Part shown: in pieces, positions 33,696 through 45,301 of the stretch
How positions within the stretch are numbered: the stretch's first letter is position 1
Layout of the letters: each line of letters opens with the position of its first letter
Assembly (NCBI GenBank): GCA_010015655.1
Contig: ML976727.1
Coordinates: forward strand, 159,641-223,640
Source of the DNA: Bimuria novae-zelandiae CBS 107.79
Taxonomy: Eukaryota; Ascomycota; Dothideomycetes; Pleosporales; Didymosphaeriaceae
DNA: 64,000 bases
Direction: 5' to 3'
Notes under the pieces: generated by a model
Databases searched by the model: none
What the model saw: only the letters and a program-made list of their open reading frames with translations
Told to the model about the DNA's origin: nothing
Translations under genes and position numbers: made by a program

Positions 33696-33722
33696 GCTTC
33701 TAAGGATGACATCCTTAGAAGC
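33696..33722. repeat. Perfect hairpin with 13-bp arms
   Basis: GCTTCTAAGGATG (33696-33708) and its exact complement CATCCTTAGAAGC (33710-33722) are separated by one base. On either side lie two copies of CGTC(T/C)AGGTTTAGTAGGTGT (33669-33688 and 33732-33751), 63 bp apart. The setting suggests the end region of a repeat element rather than a gene terminator. Confidence 0.7.
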
Positions 33723-33839
33723 TCCAAAGGTCGTCCAGGTTTAGTAGGTGTTATAGGAACCACGGTAGTTATCGTAATAAATAAGTTTTAAACAATTTTA
33801 AAGTTATTATGAAGCCTTATAAGCCTACTACTTTTATAT

Positions 33840-34110
33840 TTATTTAGTAGCCTCATTAGCCTTCTCCTTTACTTAAGCTACTTAAGTTTTAGCTCTTATA
33901 ATACGCCTTTCTTATAATAGCCTTAACTTAAGCTACTTATTAGTCTTACGGGCCTTAGCTACCTTACTTTTTTAAAGCTATAGCTACTCTTTATTAGCCT
34001 CCTTTTGCTATATAAGGTCACGTATTTTCTATATATAGCTTAGTGACAAAAAAATAGCTCCCCTATAGTACTTATTAGGCTAACTAGGCTATAGAGGCTT
34101 GCTACACTAC
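33840..34110 (-). pseudogene. C-terminal relic of a pogo/Fot1-type transposase
   Basis: On the minus strand, YYRGAIFLS is a damaged form of the YRGGAVFWSPRKV...EAR tail typical of fungal pogo-like transposases. It is followed by an Ala/Lys/Glu-type tail region rich in stops. A similar relic lies at 38340-38410. Confidence 0.4.
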
Positions 34111-35118
34111 TTTTACTTTTTATTATTATTTAGCGCTACTCTTAGGCCCTTATTTTCATATTATAGTAACTATTTTTATACTATAATTAAGTGCATTATT
34201 TAGCTTAGCTTCTTTACCTCCTTACTACCCCCTATACCTACTATAGCTTTTATAAGTTAATTAACTTTCTTCTAGTTAGACGCGCTAAGTGCTAAGGTTA
34301 AGCTTTTTTTTCCTAAATAGGCTATTTTAGGTAAATCTTTTAAGTATAGCTTTTAAATTAAGTAGCAATATGCTTTTACTCTTAAAAGCTTTAAGAATTA
34401 ATAGCTACTTAAATAAAATCTACTAAGCCTTTTAGAATAGGCTAAAAAAGTTTTTTTTCGTAATTAGTAATAGCCCCTAGCTTCTATATAGGAAGACTAA
34501 GAGCTTAGATAAGTAAGTAATAAAAAAAGGCTTAAATATAATAATATTAAGTAATTATAGCGTATAAGTCAAATAAAACGAAACTATAGTAAAGAAGATT
34601 TTATTCTAATTATAATACTTAATAAAATTTATAGTAAGGTAGGATTTATAGCTATTAAGAATAAGTAGTTAATAAAAGTGTTAAGCTTTCTTTTTAGTAC
34701 TACAATTAAACACCTATTTAAGCTACGTAAGGCCTATATTATTGTTTATCTAACCTAACCCTAATAAGCTAATAAAGTCTAAGTAGTGTATAGGGTTAAT
34801 TTCTTCTAACTAGCTTAATTATAGGCCTTAAGGGCCTGCCTAATAGATAAACGCTAGATCTAACGCTAATCTATTAGCGCATATATAGGCTAGGATTAAG
34901 ATTTACTAGCGACTACTATTTTAAATTGCCTGCCTTACTTCCTTGCTTTCGTATATCTGCCTACTAAAGATCCTCTTTAAACGGGAGGTAATGCTAAGTA
35001 GGATACTGTAAAAATGGCCCCGACTGCGGGTCACTCAATCTATCAACAGTACTAAGGCGATCCCTTAGGGAGGAAAGAAGGGCTAGGGCGAGGGGGATAA
35101 ATAAGGTGAGAACCCTGA

Positions 35119-35250
35119 CAGCGCTAGTCGAGCCCTGTCTTGCGCTGTCATGCGCTAGTCGAGCACTGTCATTCGCTGTCATGCTCGGTCTAGCGCTGTC
35201 GCGTGCTGTCATGCGCTGTCGAGTGCTGTCCATAGCTATCGTCAGCTCTC
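35119..35250. repeat. 10-bp minisatellite, about 13 imperfect copies
   Basis: The sequence falls into 10-base units, most ending in CTGTC: GAGCACTGTC, ATTCGCTGTC, TAGCGCTGTC, GCGTGCTGTC, ATGCGCTGTC, GAGTGCTGTC. The period holds without gaps from about 35119 to 35250. The island is GC-normal inside AT-rich DNA. The minus-strand open frame across it (repeating DSAR..MTA) is a product of the repeat, not evidence of a gene. Confidence 0.75.
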
Positions 35251-35643
35251 GACCCACGCTTCGTGACAGATACCCTTTTATCTATATTATATATATATAG
35301 CGAGCTTTAATGCGATATTAGCTTGTTTTCTACTGTAAAAGATTAAAATATAGGTAATACTTTACCTCTAAGTTAGCCTAGTAGTAATTACTATCTATAC
35401 TAGCTATTTAGCGTAAAATAAGCTAAGCGCTGTTCTATTTAATAAATTAATTAACTTAGTATATACTAACACTAGTTTTAGCTATATATATTATAAAACC
35501 CAAAATTATTTATCGTATAAGTAGTAAGCTTTATTAGGTAAAATTTTTTATATAGCGTATAAGCTCCTACTCTTATTAAGGGCTAAGATTTTTATGCTAA
35601 AGTAGAGTGTATAATACTATACTTCTTTATAAATTTTTATATA

Positions 35644-37476
35644 ACGTATTGGATCAGTGAGCTGGACAGATTAGTAAGCTAGATAGAATTTCTTGGCAAC
35701 GAACATTATAACTACGGATTACGAACTATTATTACTATTAAAGAAAGAATCTATATACACTATACTCTTATCTAATTTAGAATTTTTTACTATATTTACT
35801 TAGCACGTTCGCGCGTTGTGCCTAGTCCCTTTATAGCTTCGATAGTACCGTATACCTAGTTAAACCCTATCTTAATTATCCCTATTACAAGTCTTTTTAG
35901 ACTATTAAGACGCTATAGACGCTGTAGCAGCTACCTACGCTACTATAGTACTATACTTTATTATTCTACTATGTTAAATTTATTTTTATTTACGCGATTT
36001 ATGCTTAGTTACTATATCTATTTACTCTTTAAGCTTAATAACGCGGCCTTCTATAAGTGCCCTGCTATAAATTATTAGCTAAGCACTTTTAATAAGCTGT
36101 ATATATTCTATCTAAGTTATAAAAAAGCTAGTAATAAAATTACGTAAAAGCTTTAATTATAATCTAAATTTAGCTATATTACTTAGAGTTTTTAATTGCT
36201 ACGACGTCTCTTATATGAGAAGTTCTAGCGGAGTACATAATTATACTTTAAAGTAGTTAATAACCTTTATAGTATTAAGAGGGACTAGCCTAAATACCTT
36301 ACAGGCCTTCTTATAGATTTCTTTTATAAATATATTAAAAAACGTGTTTTTAAAAGCTAGTAAAAAGCCTTTTTTATTAATATAAAAGACAAGCTAGCGT
36401 GCTAAGTCTTAAACGCCTTAAAAGTACTTTTACTTTAATAGTAAAAAATAGACTATATAAAGTAGCTAAAGGATATATAATAAATAAGCTAGTATATAAA
36501 ATATAAAGATCTTATTTTCTAGGTAATAGTTTTTAAAATTTTGATTAAGATAGCTTTTATAGCTATTTAATACTAGTAGTTAGTATATTCTTACCTAACG
36601 CACCTTTATATACGCGTTAAAATATTTTAACTACTTTAACCTAAGCGCGTTATTTATTTAGCTATTTTTAAAGACTAAGAGCTTTTAATCACGCAGTATA
36701 GATATCTCTTTATACTACGTAGAGATGTAAACGTACCCTTTATAAATAATAAAGGACAGGATAGCGTACCTTATAGCGTAAATACTCTAAATAAGCGTTA
36801 CCTACTCTTAATTACTTAGCTAAATAAAATCTAGTTAAGCACGTCTCTCTACGCCTATAATAACCTTTATAGATCTAATAACGCCTATTTAAAAGCTAAA
36901 TTTATTAAAGTTATATACGTTATTATCTTAAATGCTATACTTAGCTTTAGTCTCCTTTATAAGCTTAAACTACGTACTAATTATTTTAAAAAAAAATTAT
37001 AGTATTTTTTTTACCTATACTTTACGTAATTAAATGCTATTTTAAGCTTAGGCGTATGCTCTACGAATCTTACTAGCTATTTCTTGCCTACTAGCTATCT
37101 GTCACGCACACCTAGTAGCTTATCCGCTATATCTACTACCTCGCATAGCTAGGACGCGAATCCTCGCGAATTAAGGTTAAAAATATATTAGATAATTATT
37201 TACTCTTTAGTTATAGTAAGCTTTTAAAAGCTAGGACGAGTATTCGCATGCGTAGTAATTTTATTATATTATTAATAAAGAGTTAATAAAGACACGCTAT
37301 ATACTTTAGTAGCGCGTCTTAGGCTTTAAAATTAGCTATTATTATATTTTTAAAGCGTAAAGCTTAATCTTAATTTCTTACTAAGTATTATTTCTTTCTA
37401 GGTGTTAAGCTATTATGCGTTATAGTTATTGTGTTCTTTGCCAAGAAATTCTGTCCAGCTCACTAATCCAATACGT
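35644..37476. mobile_element. RIP-degraded TIR transposon, probably pogo/Fot1 type
   Basis: A 1833-bp element with inverted ends ACGTATTGGAT(C/T)AGTGAGCT, continuing GGACAG (35644-35669 and 37451-37476), flanked by TA (35642-35643, 37477-37478). Inside both ends follows AATTTCTTGGCAA. On the left a 17-bp extra copy of the ATTAGTGAGCTGGACAG motif is inserted, carrying three G/C-to-A/T changes. The interior is AT-rich with no readable frame, so the family is inferred from end structure and neighbouring relics. Confidence 0.65.
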
Positions 37477-37959
37477 TAGTTAATAAATTTTATAAAATTT
37501 AGTAATTATACAGCTGCAAGCGAAGCCTTAATAGACCCTATATTAGCTATGGTAGATGGTGTTAGAGTTTAGGATGTTTTCGTATTGAGCGCGCATTGAG
37601 GCTCGGCGCGCATTGACCCCGCACACACGGTATTAAAGAACCTTCGATCATGAATAATGGCGAGTTATCGTGTTGAAGTTATGTAAAAGTTAGGAGAAAC
37701 GAACAGATTTCCCGTCTGAGTCATTGTGCTTATGCGTCGTACATGACTAGTGAAGGTGTGTGCTATGCAGTCGGAAGTACCGTGTCTGTGCGCCCAACGC
37801 CCAACTTCGCGCAACGCCCGACTTGGCAGTATATTAGCGATTGCAAATCATGAAGCTCTACAGCTACGTAAAAAATATATTATTACGAGATTTTTTGTTA
37901 GAGTACTCTCTGCATTTATGCGACAATTTTATCTTATATATACTATTTTAGCTAATTAA
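37477..37959. other. Mixed-composition spacer
   Basis: 37560-37860 has normal composition, with two copies of GCGCGCATTGA (about 37590 and 37609) and AACGCCC(A/G)ACTT twice near 37795-37830. No gene is seen; it may be a fragment of a repeat end. Confidence 0.3.
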
Positions 37960-39400
37960 TAAGGCGGCTACAAAAGTTATTTATAGTAGGTTATATAGCT
38001 AGAGTAATATTAGATAACGCGCTAGCTATATACGCTTTAGCACGCTATATACGTTTTTAATTTTTAATTAGTAGCTTTAAAGCCTTTTTATTACTTTTTT
38101 CAAATAATTATAGAGCTTTTTAAGCATTATAAGCTTTTTTTAGTATTATTTTTTTGCTACGCATTTAGCCTTTTAAGTAGCTAGCATAACTAGCTCCTTT
38201 TTACGTACTAATTTAGCTATCTTTTTTTTTATATACTTTTTATTCTTTAGCTTTTCTTTAAGTAGCTTATTATTATATTAAAGTTACTTTTTATTAGCTT
38301 TTGTAAGCTCTTCTTAACGCTTAAGGTCCTTAAATACCCTATATCTTACTTCTGCCTCCTTTCGTGCACGTGGTAACTAGAAAATAGTACCTCTATAGTA
38401 CTCCTCGTGTTGCTGCAAAGGCAGAACTCTCCTTTTTATAGAGGGCTTATTTTCCTTCCTTAGGGCATCCTTTACGCCCTCTAATTTATAGTAGATAAGC
38501 TTATTCTAAGCTATTAGGCGGTAGAGGGTGTAGAGAACTTTTTTTAACTTATAAGAGTGCATATCCTTTATAAATTTACGTACTAGTGTTTCTACTTTAG
38601 GCTAGTCCCCCCTAGAGTAACATAAAGCTAACGTTTTAAATAACTAAGAGCTATTTAGTGTTAATATTTTAAATCTTTAAAGAATTTTTTAAAATTAAGT
38701 AGCGATATGCTAGTAGCTTTAAATAAGCTAAAAACTAACTTTTAAGTAAATATATTTAATTAGGCGGCTTAGAATTAGGAAGAAGTCTACTTTTTTAATA
38801 AGAATTTATTTAAGTATTATATAAAGGCGATTTATAAGTTCCTAAGAGTAATTTATTACTAAAGGACTAAATCTAACTATATTTAATAGCTAAAGTATAT
38901 AAGTTAAATATAAAGGAGAAATATATAGTAGTATCTTATTATTATTATAGAACTTAATAAAATCTATTATTACATAACTACTATAATTATTTATTATTAA
39001 TAATTGCTATCTCCTTCGTGTTCTAGATTTATTATAATAATTAAATACCTACTTAAGCTACGTAAGACTAATATTATTATTTATCTAGCCTATAAGTAAG
39101 GTTATAAAATAGACTTAATAAGTTCTTAAGTAGATATTTTTAATGCAGCTAGCCTCTACATCTCCTTTCTTTGCTAGATATATAATAAATAGTAGTAATA
39201 TACTCTTATCAGCGTAAATTATTGCTAGCGCTATTACTTAGTTATAGGATGTATTTTAAAAAGCTAAATTAACGCATTTATATTTATATACGTTTTTACT
39301 AAAGACTTTTTTTAACTTGCTAATTACTCTAATTATAATGCCTTTTTTATCTATATTATACATTTCTAATAGCTATATATTGTATTCGGATATTTTGTGT
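37960..39400 (-). pseudogene. Relic of a pogo/Fot1-type transposase
   Basis: Minus-strand reading near 38400-38340 gives QHEEYYRGTIF*LPRARKEA, a damaged version of the fungal pogo transposase tail (YRGG.VFWSP.KV..AR). The sequence that follows toward 38000 is Lys/Ala/Arg-coding with many stops. The element ends could not be fixed. Stops are mostly TAG/TAA where Gln or Trp is expected. Confidence 0.4.
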
Positions 39401-39799
39401 TATAGAAGGTTAAAATAATAAGGTATATTTAGTAATTAAATTAGCGTTATAGCGTATAAAGTCTATTATTAGCGCCTGTTAAGATATAAGCATATTTTTA
39501 TTATAGTTAATAAAGCGCGTAACCTAGCTTTTAAAAATATCTTTAGTAGCTAATTAAGACGCAAAATTTAGTATTATAGATCTTATAAGTAGTAGGTGTC
39601 GTTTAGTAAGCTCCTTTATATACCTTATAAGCTTAGCTTTTTAGTATAGGCTAAGTATATACTAATTAAAGTTCTTAGTAACGCATAAGCGCTATACGCG
39701 TTCATATTAGCATAATAAAGTTATATAATTAACGCTATATATTTTTACTTAAAGCTAAGCTATTAATGTATGCAATCGCTTCGTTAATGGCTAGCATAG

Positions 39800-39968
39800 T
39801 GTCAGATAGAACGAGTGCGTTGAGGTCGGATCTGCATAATCGAGCAGGGACCACAGCGCTTATCGTACTAGCCTAGGGGTTAAAACCAACCCAACAGAGT
39901 TAACAGAGAAAAAGACATAATTATTACTAATTATTATACCTTATCGCACGTAAGTATCTTATTTAATA
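39800..39968 (+). repeat. Left LTR of the copia element
   Basis: 169 bp, begins TGTCAGATAGAACG and ends TTATTTAATA, where the right LTR has TTATCTGACA. Differences from the right LTR are only C/T and G/A. Confidence 0.88.
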
Positions 39969-42900
39969 ATTAAGAGTCTTACTGCCTTAACTAATACGAA
40001 ATAGCGCAGTAACCTTACCGCGATCCTATAGTAACGCTAAGAGATTACACCAACTACACGGGATAGATAACGCAGCTGCAAGCTAGATACGTTGTTTATA
40101 ATATCTAGGATAAAGTTAATCTAACGGCAACTATTCTGTTAATAACGAAACCGGTAGCTATTAGAGCCCTAATAATCGCTAGATACGCAACAGCCGCGAA
40201 CGTCGAAATCCTAATAAGACAGACTAAACTGTTAGTAGTAGGACAAAAGGCGTTTAAGGAAGATCTTAAATACTATAAGATCCTCGTTAAACAATACAAG
40301 AACGATAGACACGAGTACGAGAAGGAATAAGCAAGCCTCTAACACATCGTGGCCTTTATCTAGTTAACTATATTGCCACACCTATTGCGCACGTGCTGCC
40401 TTCCAGAGAAGTTACTACGCTAATAAATTACTAACCTAAAGTTAATAGTTAGAGTTAACGAATAAATTAAATAAGAACAAGCCCGCGATTAATACCTCGC
40501 CTTACTTAGACTAATAAGAAGCGCGTCGTAATGGGATACATGGCTAGCTAAGTATAACTAAGCAGCCACTAAGGCAGAGACATATTAAGTCGCCGAACTA
40601 TTATAATTAAATGTAATTATAAAAGACTTTTTAGTAGCCATAAATAAAGTTGCTCCTATATAGTCTATAAACTTTTAAGATAATAGTCGATTTGCAGCTG
40701 GCATAAGCCGAAAGGAGATAATAAAACGCTTTTAAGAACACATAATAATAAACTATCCCCTTAGGTTAGGGAAACATAAAGTAGCCTTTATATCTAATAA
40801 TACATTATATCTTGCTAAAGGTGGTGTAACTACTTAGAGTAATAGCAAGGACGCCTCCTATGCTAAAAGCGCGCTATTTAATAGAAACTAGGGCAGACCC
40901 CGTAATTAATGTATAGCTAGCAAAAATGCTAAGCTTAAGTGGCCTTTAAATTAAGAGCTAGCTATAATAGCGGGAGCAAAATGCCCTGCCTATGGATAAC
41001 GCTATAGTATTAGGGATTGCTATTATATTAACCTAGACTAAGCTCCTGAATAGTAGAAACCAAATAAGACTATAAGCGAGCTTATTAAATTTAAGCGTAA
41101 AAACAATGCAACGTTCTAAAGGCTAATTTATAGATAGAGTAGAACCTAATTATAAATACTAATTCTTAAACAATCGCATACTCTAACGCTAGAGATCCCT
41201 AACAAGTAACTAGAGGGATAAAGAATATTAAAAGTTAATGCCGCGTTCACCTTAGCGCCTGTTAGGACAGAAATTAATAACTACCTATTAAAGTAATTAT
41301 TTATCCTTGACTTAGGATTAACCTGCTATATTACGAACAACCCTGACTATATCTATAACTTCTGTCCTCTTATGCCCGGAGACTACATATGGGCTAGGAA
41401 TACGAAGATATAGATAAAAGGATACGGCTCTATTAATCTAACCCTAAAAAGTTAGTCTAGAATAACTAAATTAGTCCTGCACGACGTGGCTATCTGCCCT
41501 AACCTACTATATAATCTAGTCTCTTTTTAACTACTAAGATAGAGAGAAATCTAGTAGGATACGTAAATAGACCTAACTACTCTAAGAGGACTAGATAACA
41601 TAATTATTAGGAATCTCACCAAGATCCACGGCTAGTAGGTACTTAAGTACGACCTACTACTACCTGCCTTATATTATGCACGCAAGATCACCTCTTAAAC
41701 GAAAAGAGCACTATAGAGAGCGTTAGCCATGCTCTAGCACAAGAGACTAGGATACCCTAGACTGGTAGCGATTAAGTACCTAGTGTAGCAAGCTGAGGGG
41801 GTGCGCGTGAAAGGGATTACAACAGTTAAGTGTAACTCCTATAGTAGAGCGAAATTAAAACGACAGATTAGCCGCGCGCCACGGATCAACACTGAAAGAC
41901 CTAGAGAGAGGCTAACTATTAATTTCTATACATACAAAACGCAAAGCGTCACTAAAGAAAAAAGCTAAATATTAATTACTAACAAATTCTTAAGACTATA
42001 ATAGAACTTTTACTTCACAGATAATTAAACGGCGAAATTAATTATTAAGATCCTTTCGACCTTCCTCCTATTCCTTAAGAACCACTACAACATAACAGTT
42101 AAGACTATCGAGGCAGACAATGAAATTACTATAGTTAAACTAAAAGTAGAACGTTAGTTAGCAACCTAAGGAATTATTATTAAGCCTTTGGCCCCAGACA
42201 CCTAAGCTCAGAACGGAGGTGCTAAACGCTTAGGGGGTGTAAATAAAGAGAAATCACGCGTAATGCGACTCGACACCAACCTATCCTAGGAACTATAGCC
42301 TAAAGTTATAAGGGCTACAGTATACCTCTATAATTAAATACTAAATTACGCGAATAACTAGAAGACGCTATATAAGATATTCTTTACACGAGTCGCGTTT
42401 AGTAATAGGATCGTAACTTCACTATAGAAACCTAATCTCGCCTACCTGAAGGCGTATGGCTGCAAAGCCTTTGCGATAACTGACGACACTTACTAAGGCA
42501 AATCACGTTTGCAACGCCTCGATCCGAAAGCTTAGATTAGATATCTTGTTAAATACTAATCCTTAAACATCTATCGCATTTAGATACTATTACTCGCTAA
42601 GGTAATCAGCACCCGAGACGTCGTCTTTAACAAGCAGTCTATATTTAACAGGAAGACTAAAAATCTAATAAACAACCTTATGCACAACACGCTGGAAGAA
42701 ATATATATATATATAAGGACTATTAAACTACTAACTCTTATTTAGTAACTAGAAACAGAGTCCTTCCATGAGGATAAGGCCGCTAAGGACTTTCTAGACT
42801 ATTAAGGCGAAGTAGACCCGCCAGGCTACTATTAAGGGAGGAAAATTAGAGACAGTTACCTAACTCCTTTATCTACACCGCTACCTGCAGCATTACTTGC

Positions 42901-44755
42901 TTAGTTAATAACTAGAAATAAATCTAAAGTAACATAATATAGGTTGCCTAAGACTGCCCCCTGGGCAGCAGCCTTTATGGCGGGAACCTAAGCTGGCCAC
43001 GTTAAGAAATACGAAGGGGATATTATAGATAAGGTAAAGATAATAAGAATACTCGCTAAAGGCTTAAAGCCCTATTAAAGTTAACTCCTACCTTTGCTAA
43101 CGTGCCGTACTAAGCTTGAGGACTACCTAATAGGTAAACTATTTAAAGAAGCAGAACAGACCTATCTTATAAGCTATTAATAAATAAAATTATAGTTAGA
43201 GGTACTAATAAAGAAGATCAAGTTAACAGGATAATAGATTCTTAACTATATATAGGTATACACCTATAAACTTAATAAGCACTACCGCTTGCTGAAGTGC
43301 AAGGCGCGACTAGTTGTCTATAGCAATTAATAATAGAATATTACCTCGCAGGACACTTACGCAGCCACGCTTGCTAGCCAGTTATTTCGAATGCTAATAG
43401 TAATTGTAGCCTACTACGACTTAGAGCTTAAATAATACGACGTCACGAACGCCTTTGTCCATGCAACGATAGATTAAGAAGTATATATAAGAATGCCCTA
43501 TAGCTATCGAAAACCTAGAACGATCCTCTAAGTTAACAAGGCTCTATATAGTCTACAGATCTCACCACTCCTCTGGCAGAGAGAATTACCATAATACTTA
43601 AAGCTCTTAACTTCTAAACTATGCCTTACGAGCCATGCTGCCTTATTAAAGACAGAATTATTATCTTCTTTTACGTTAATAATATTATAGTAGTATATTA
43701 CAAGCAGAAAGAGCAAGAAGCCCAGCAAATAATTAAGCGCCTATAGGAGAAATACATCTTTACTAGAGGAAACGACCTTTAGTGGTTTCTTAGCGTAGAG
43801 GTTATCAGGGACCGAAGTTACCGGAAGATCTAACTCTCTTAAGCCACATACGTAGAGAAGATTAGTCGACTGGTTAATAGGAAAGATATCTATTACGATA
43901 CCCTAATAGCCGCTACTAAGTTAAAGCCTTAAACAGGCTTGGTAACACCCTTAGAAATTAATAAATACTAACGTAAAATCGGATTACTTTTGTTCGCGAT
44001 AGTAACGACCCGACCGGACATCGCCTTTATAACCTTAAGGCTGGCTTGGTTCCTGTTAAATCCAGGCTCCGAACATCACAATACCGCCGATTAAGTACTA
44101 CTATACTTGTCTAGCACTAGATAGAGAGCACTGTAACTTAGAGGGGGCAACTACTTTTAAGTAGCTAGCGATGCTTTATTTGCTAATAATACACTAGACA
44201 GAAAGAGCTCGCAAGAATACGCTATTAAGCTATTTAACAGACTTATTACCTGGAGAGCAAATAAACAAGATACTATTATAATCTTAATAACTAAAGCAGA
44301 GCTTCTCGCCTTATTATAAGTAGCTAAGGAAGTAATCTTTATTTTACGACTATTAGATAAACTATAGATTAAACTACTTTTATCGTTAATTACTATCTAA
44401 TGCGATAACAAGCAAACTATTTAACTAGTGACTAAGGAGATATCTAAGCTCTAGACCAAACTACGACACGTCGACATTTATAATCACTAGCTGAGACAGG
44501 AAGTCTCTACTGGAAAGATAAAAGTGGAGTACGTGTAATCGGTAGATATAATCGCCAATGGCTTTATAAAGGTCCTCCTAGTTAACAAGTGGGAAAGGTT
44601 CCTAACTTAACTTAGACTAGTAGAAGTAGAGAGACCTAAGGTAACAAATAAAGCGCCTCTTAAGAAGATTTAAGAATAACTTAAAGACCTCGCGCTCGCA
44701 TAATAAGAAACTATAATATAATCTAGCCTACAAGGATTTCTAAGCTAAGGGGGTG
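39969..44755 (+). pseudogene. Degenerate copia gag-pol
   Basis: Recognisable pieces in order: HKRLGYPRLVAIKYL near 41740 (GAG-pre-integrase, the preceding Trp now a stop); integrase pieces TIEADNEITIVKL and AQNGGAKRLGG near 42110-42235; YDVTNAFVHATID then VYIRMP and NKALYSLQ near 43440-43560 (reverse transcriptase); ADASFANNTLDRKS and TTKAELLALLQ-like sequence near 44165-44330 (RNase H). TAA and TAG stops interrupt every few dozen codons, many at expected Trp or Gln codons. No primer-binding site could be assigned with confidence. Confidence 0.8.
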
Positions 44756-44924
44756 TGTTAGATAGAACAAGTGCGTTAAGGTCGGATCTGCACAATCAAG
44801 CAGGGACCACAGCGCTTATCGTACTAGCCCAGGGGTTAAAACCAACCTAACAGAGTTGACAGAGAAAAAGACACAATTATCACCAATCATCATACCTTAT
44901 CGCACGCAAGCATCTTATCTGACA
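44756..44924 (+). repeat. Right LTR of the copia element
   Basis: 169 bp, begins TGTTAGATAGAACA and ends TTATCTGACA. Followed by the CATAG target duplication. Confidence 0.88.
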
Positions 44925-44929
44925 CATAG

Positions 44930-45301
44930 TGGTGGAGTAATGTGATGTGGAAGATATGTGCAAAATGGCTGGGGTCGGGCGTTGCGCGCACATCCAGGAA
45001 CGACTACGGTAGCCTCAAGCGTAGCCCATTATCGTCTTACGTGTTCCTATCCGTTTGCCCTTAACGCGCTCGCACAGCTCACCCTGAGTTCGCTCAATTA
45101 CCACTATAGTGCTAGTACCGATTGTATGGGGCCAATAAACGTGTCAAGAAGTCGTATGAAAGTTGTGTGAGAAGGCCCGGCCTTGGCCGGTTCCTGGGGT
45201 AGATTCCATCCTTGGCCCTCGAGGCTCGAAGTACTTTTGTCTTCCAAACCGCACTCCCTTTTTTTTTTTTTTTTTTTTTTTTTGGAAATCAGAGCATTAA
45301 C
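44930..45301. other. Spacer with a T25 tract
   Basis: Normal composition. A run of 25 T lies at 45259-45283, ending 18 bp before the ATG of the CFAS-like gene. No separate gene is supported. Confidence 0.5.

Larger units (their letters stand above)
31960..39794. repeat. AT-rich, RIP-mutated repeat block
   Basis: About 7.8 kb almost without long frames, full of TA dinucleotides and TAA/TAG triplets. It contains relics of pogo/Fot1-type elements (33840-34110, 35644-37476, 37960-39400), a hairpin (33696-33722) and a 10-bp minisatellite (35119-35250). Islands of normal composition remain near 31960-32060, 32190-32340, 33500-33760, 35000-35280 and 37560-37860; they may be element ends or unique DNA. 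Composition and stop pattern are what RIP leaves. Confidence 0.8.
39800..44924 (+). mobile_element. Full-length Ty1/copia retrotransposon, RIP-inactivated
   Basis: A 5125-bp element with 169-bp LTRs (39800-39968 and 44756-44924), right LTR bounded TG...CA, and a perfect 5-bp target duplication CATAG (39795-39799 and 44925-44929). The plus-strand internal region reads the copia order integrase then reverse transcriptase then RNase H, which separates it from gypsy. About 18 differences separate the LTRs, all transitions, so LTR divergence reflects RIP as well as age. The element has both ends but no intact frame. It inserted 373 bp upstream of the broken CFAS-like gene. Confidence 0.9.

Noticed and set aside
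34994..35257. Minus-strand frame with repeating DSAR motifs
   Set aside because: It is the translation of a 10-bp minisatellite, not a gene.
43528..43728. Minus-strand frame of 66 codons inside the copia element
   Set aside because: Antisense to the reverse-transcriptase remnant; opened by RIP-altered composition.
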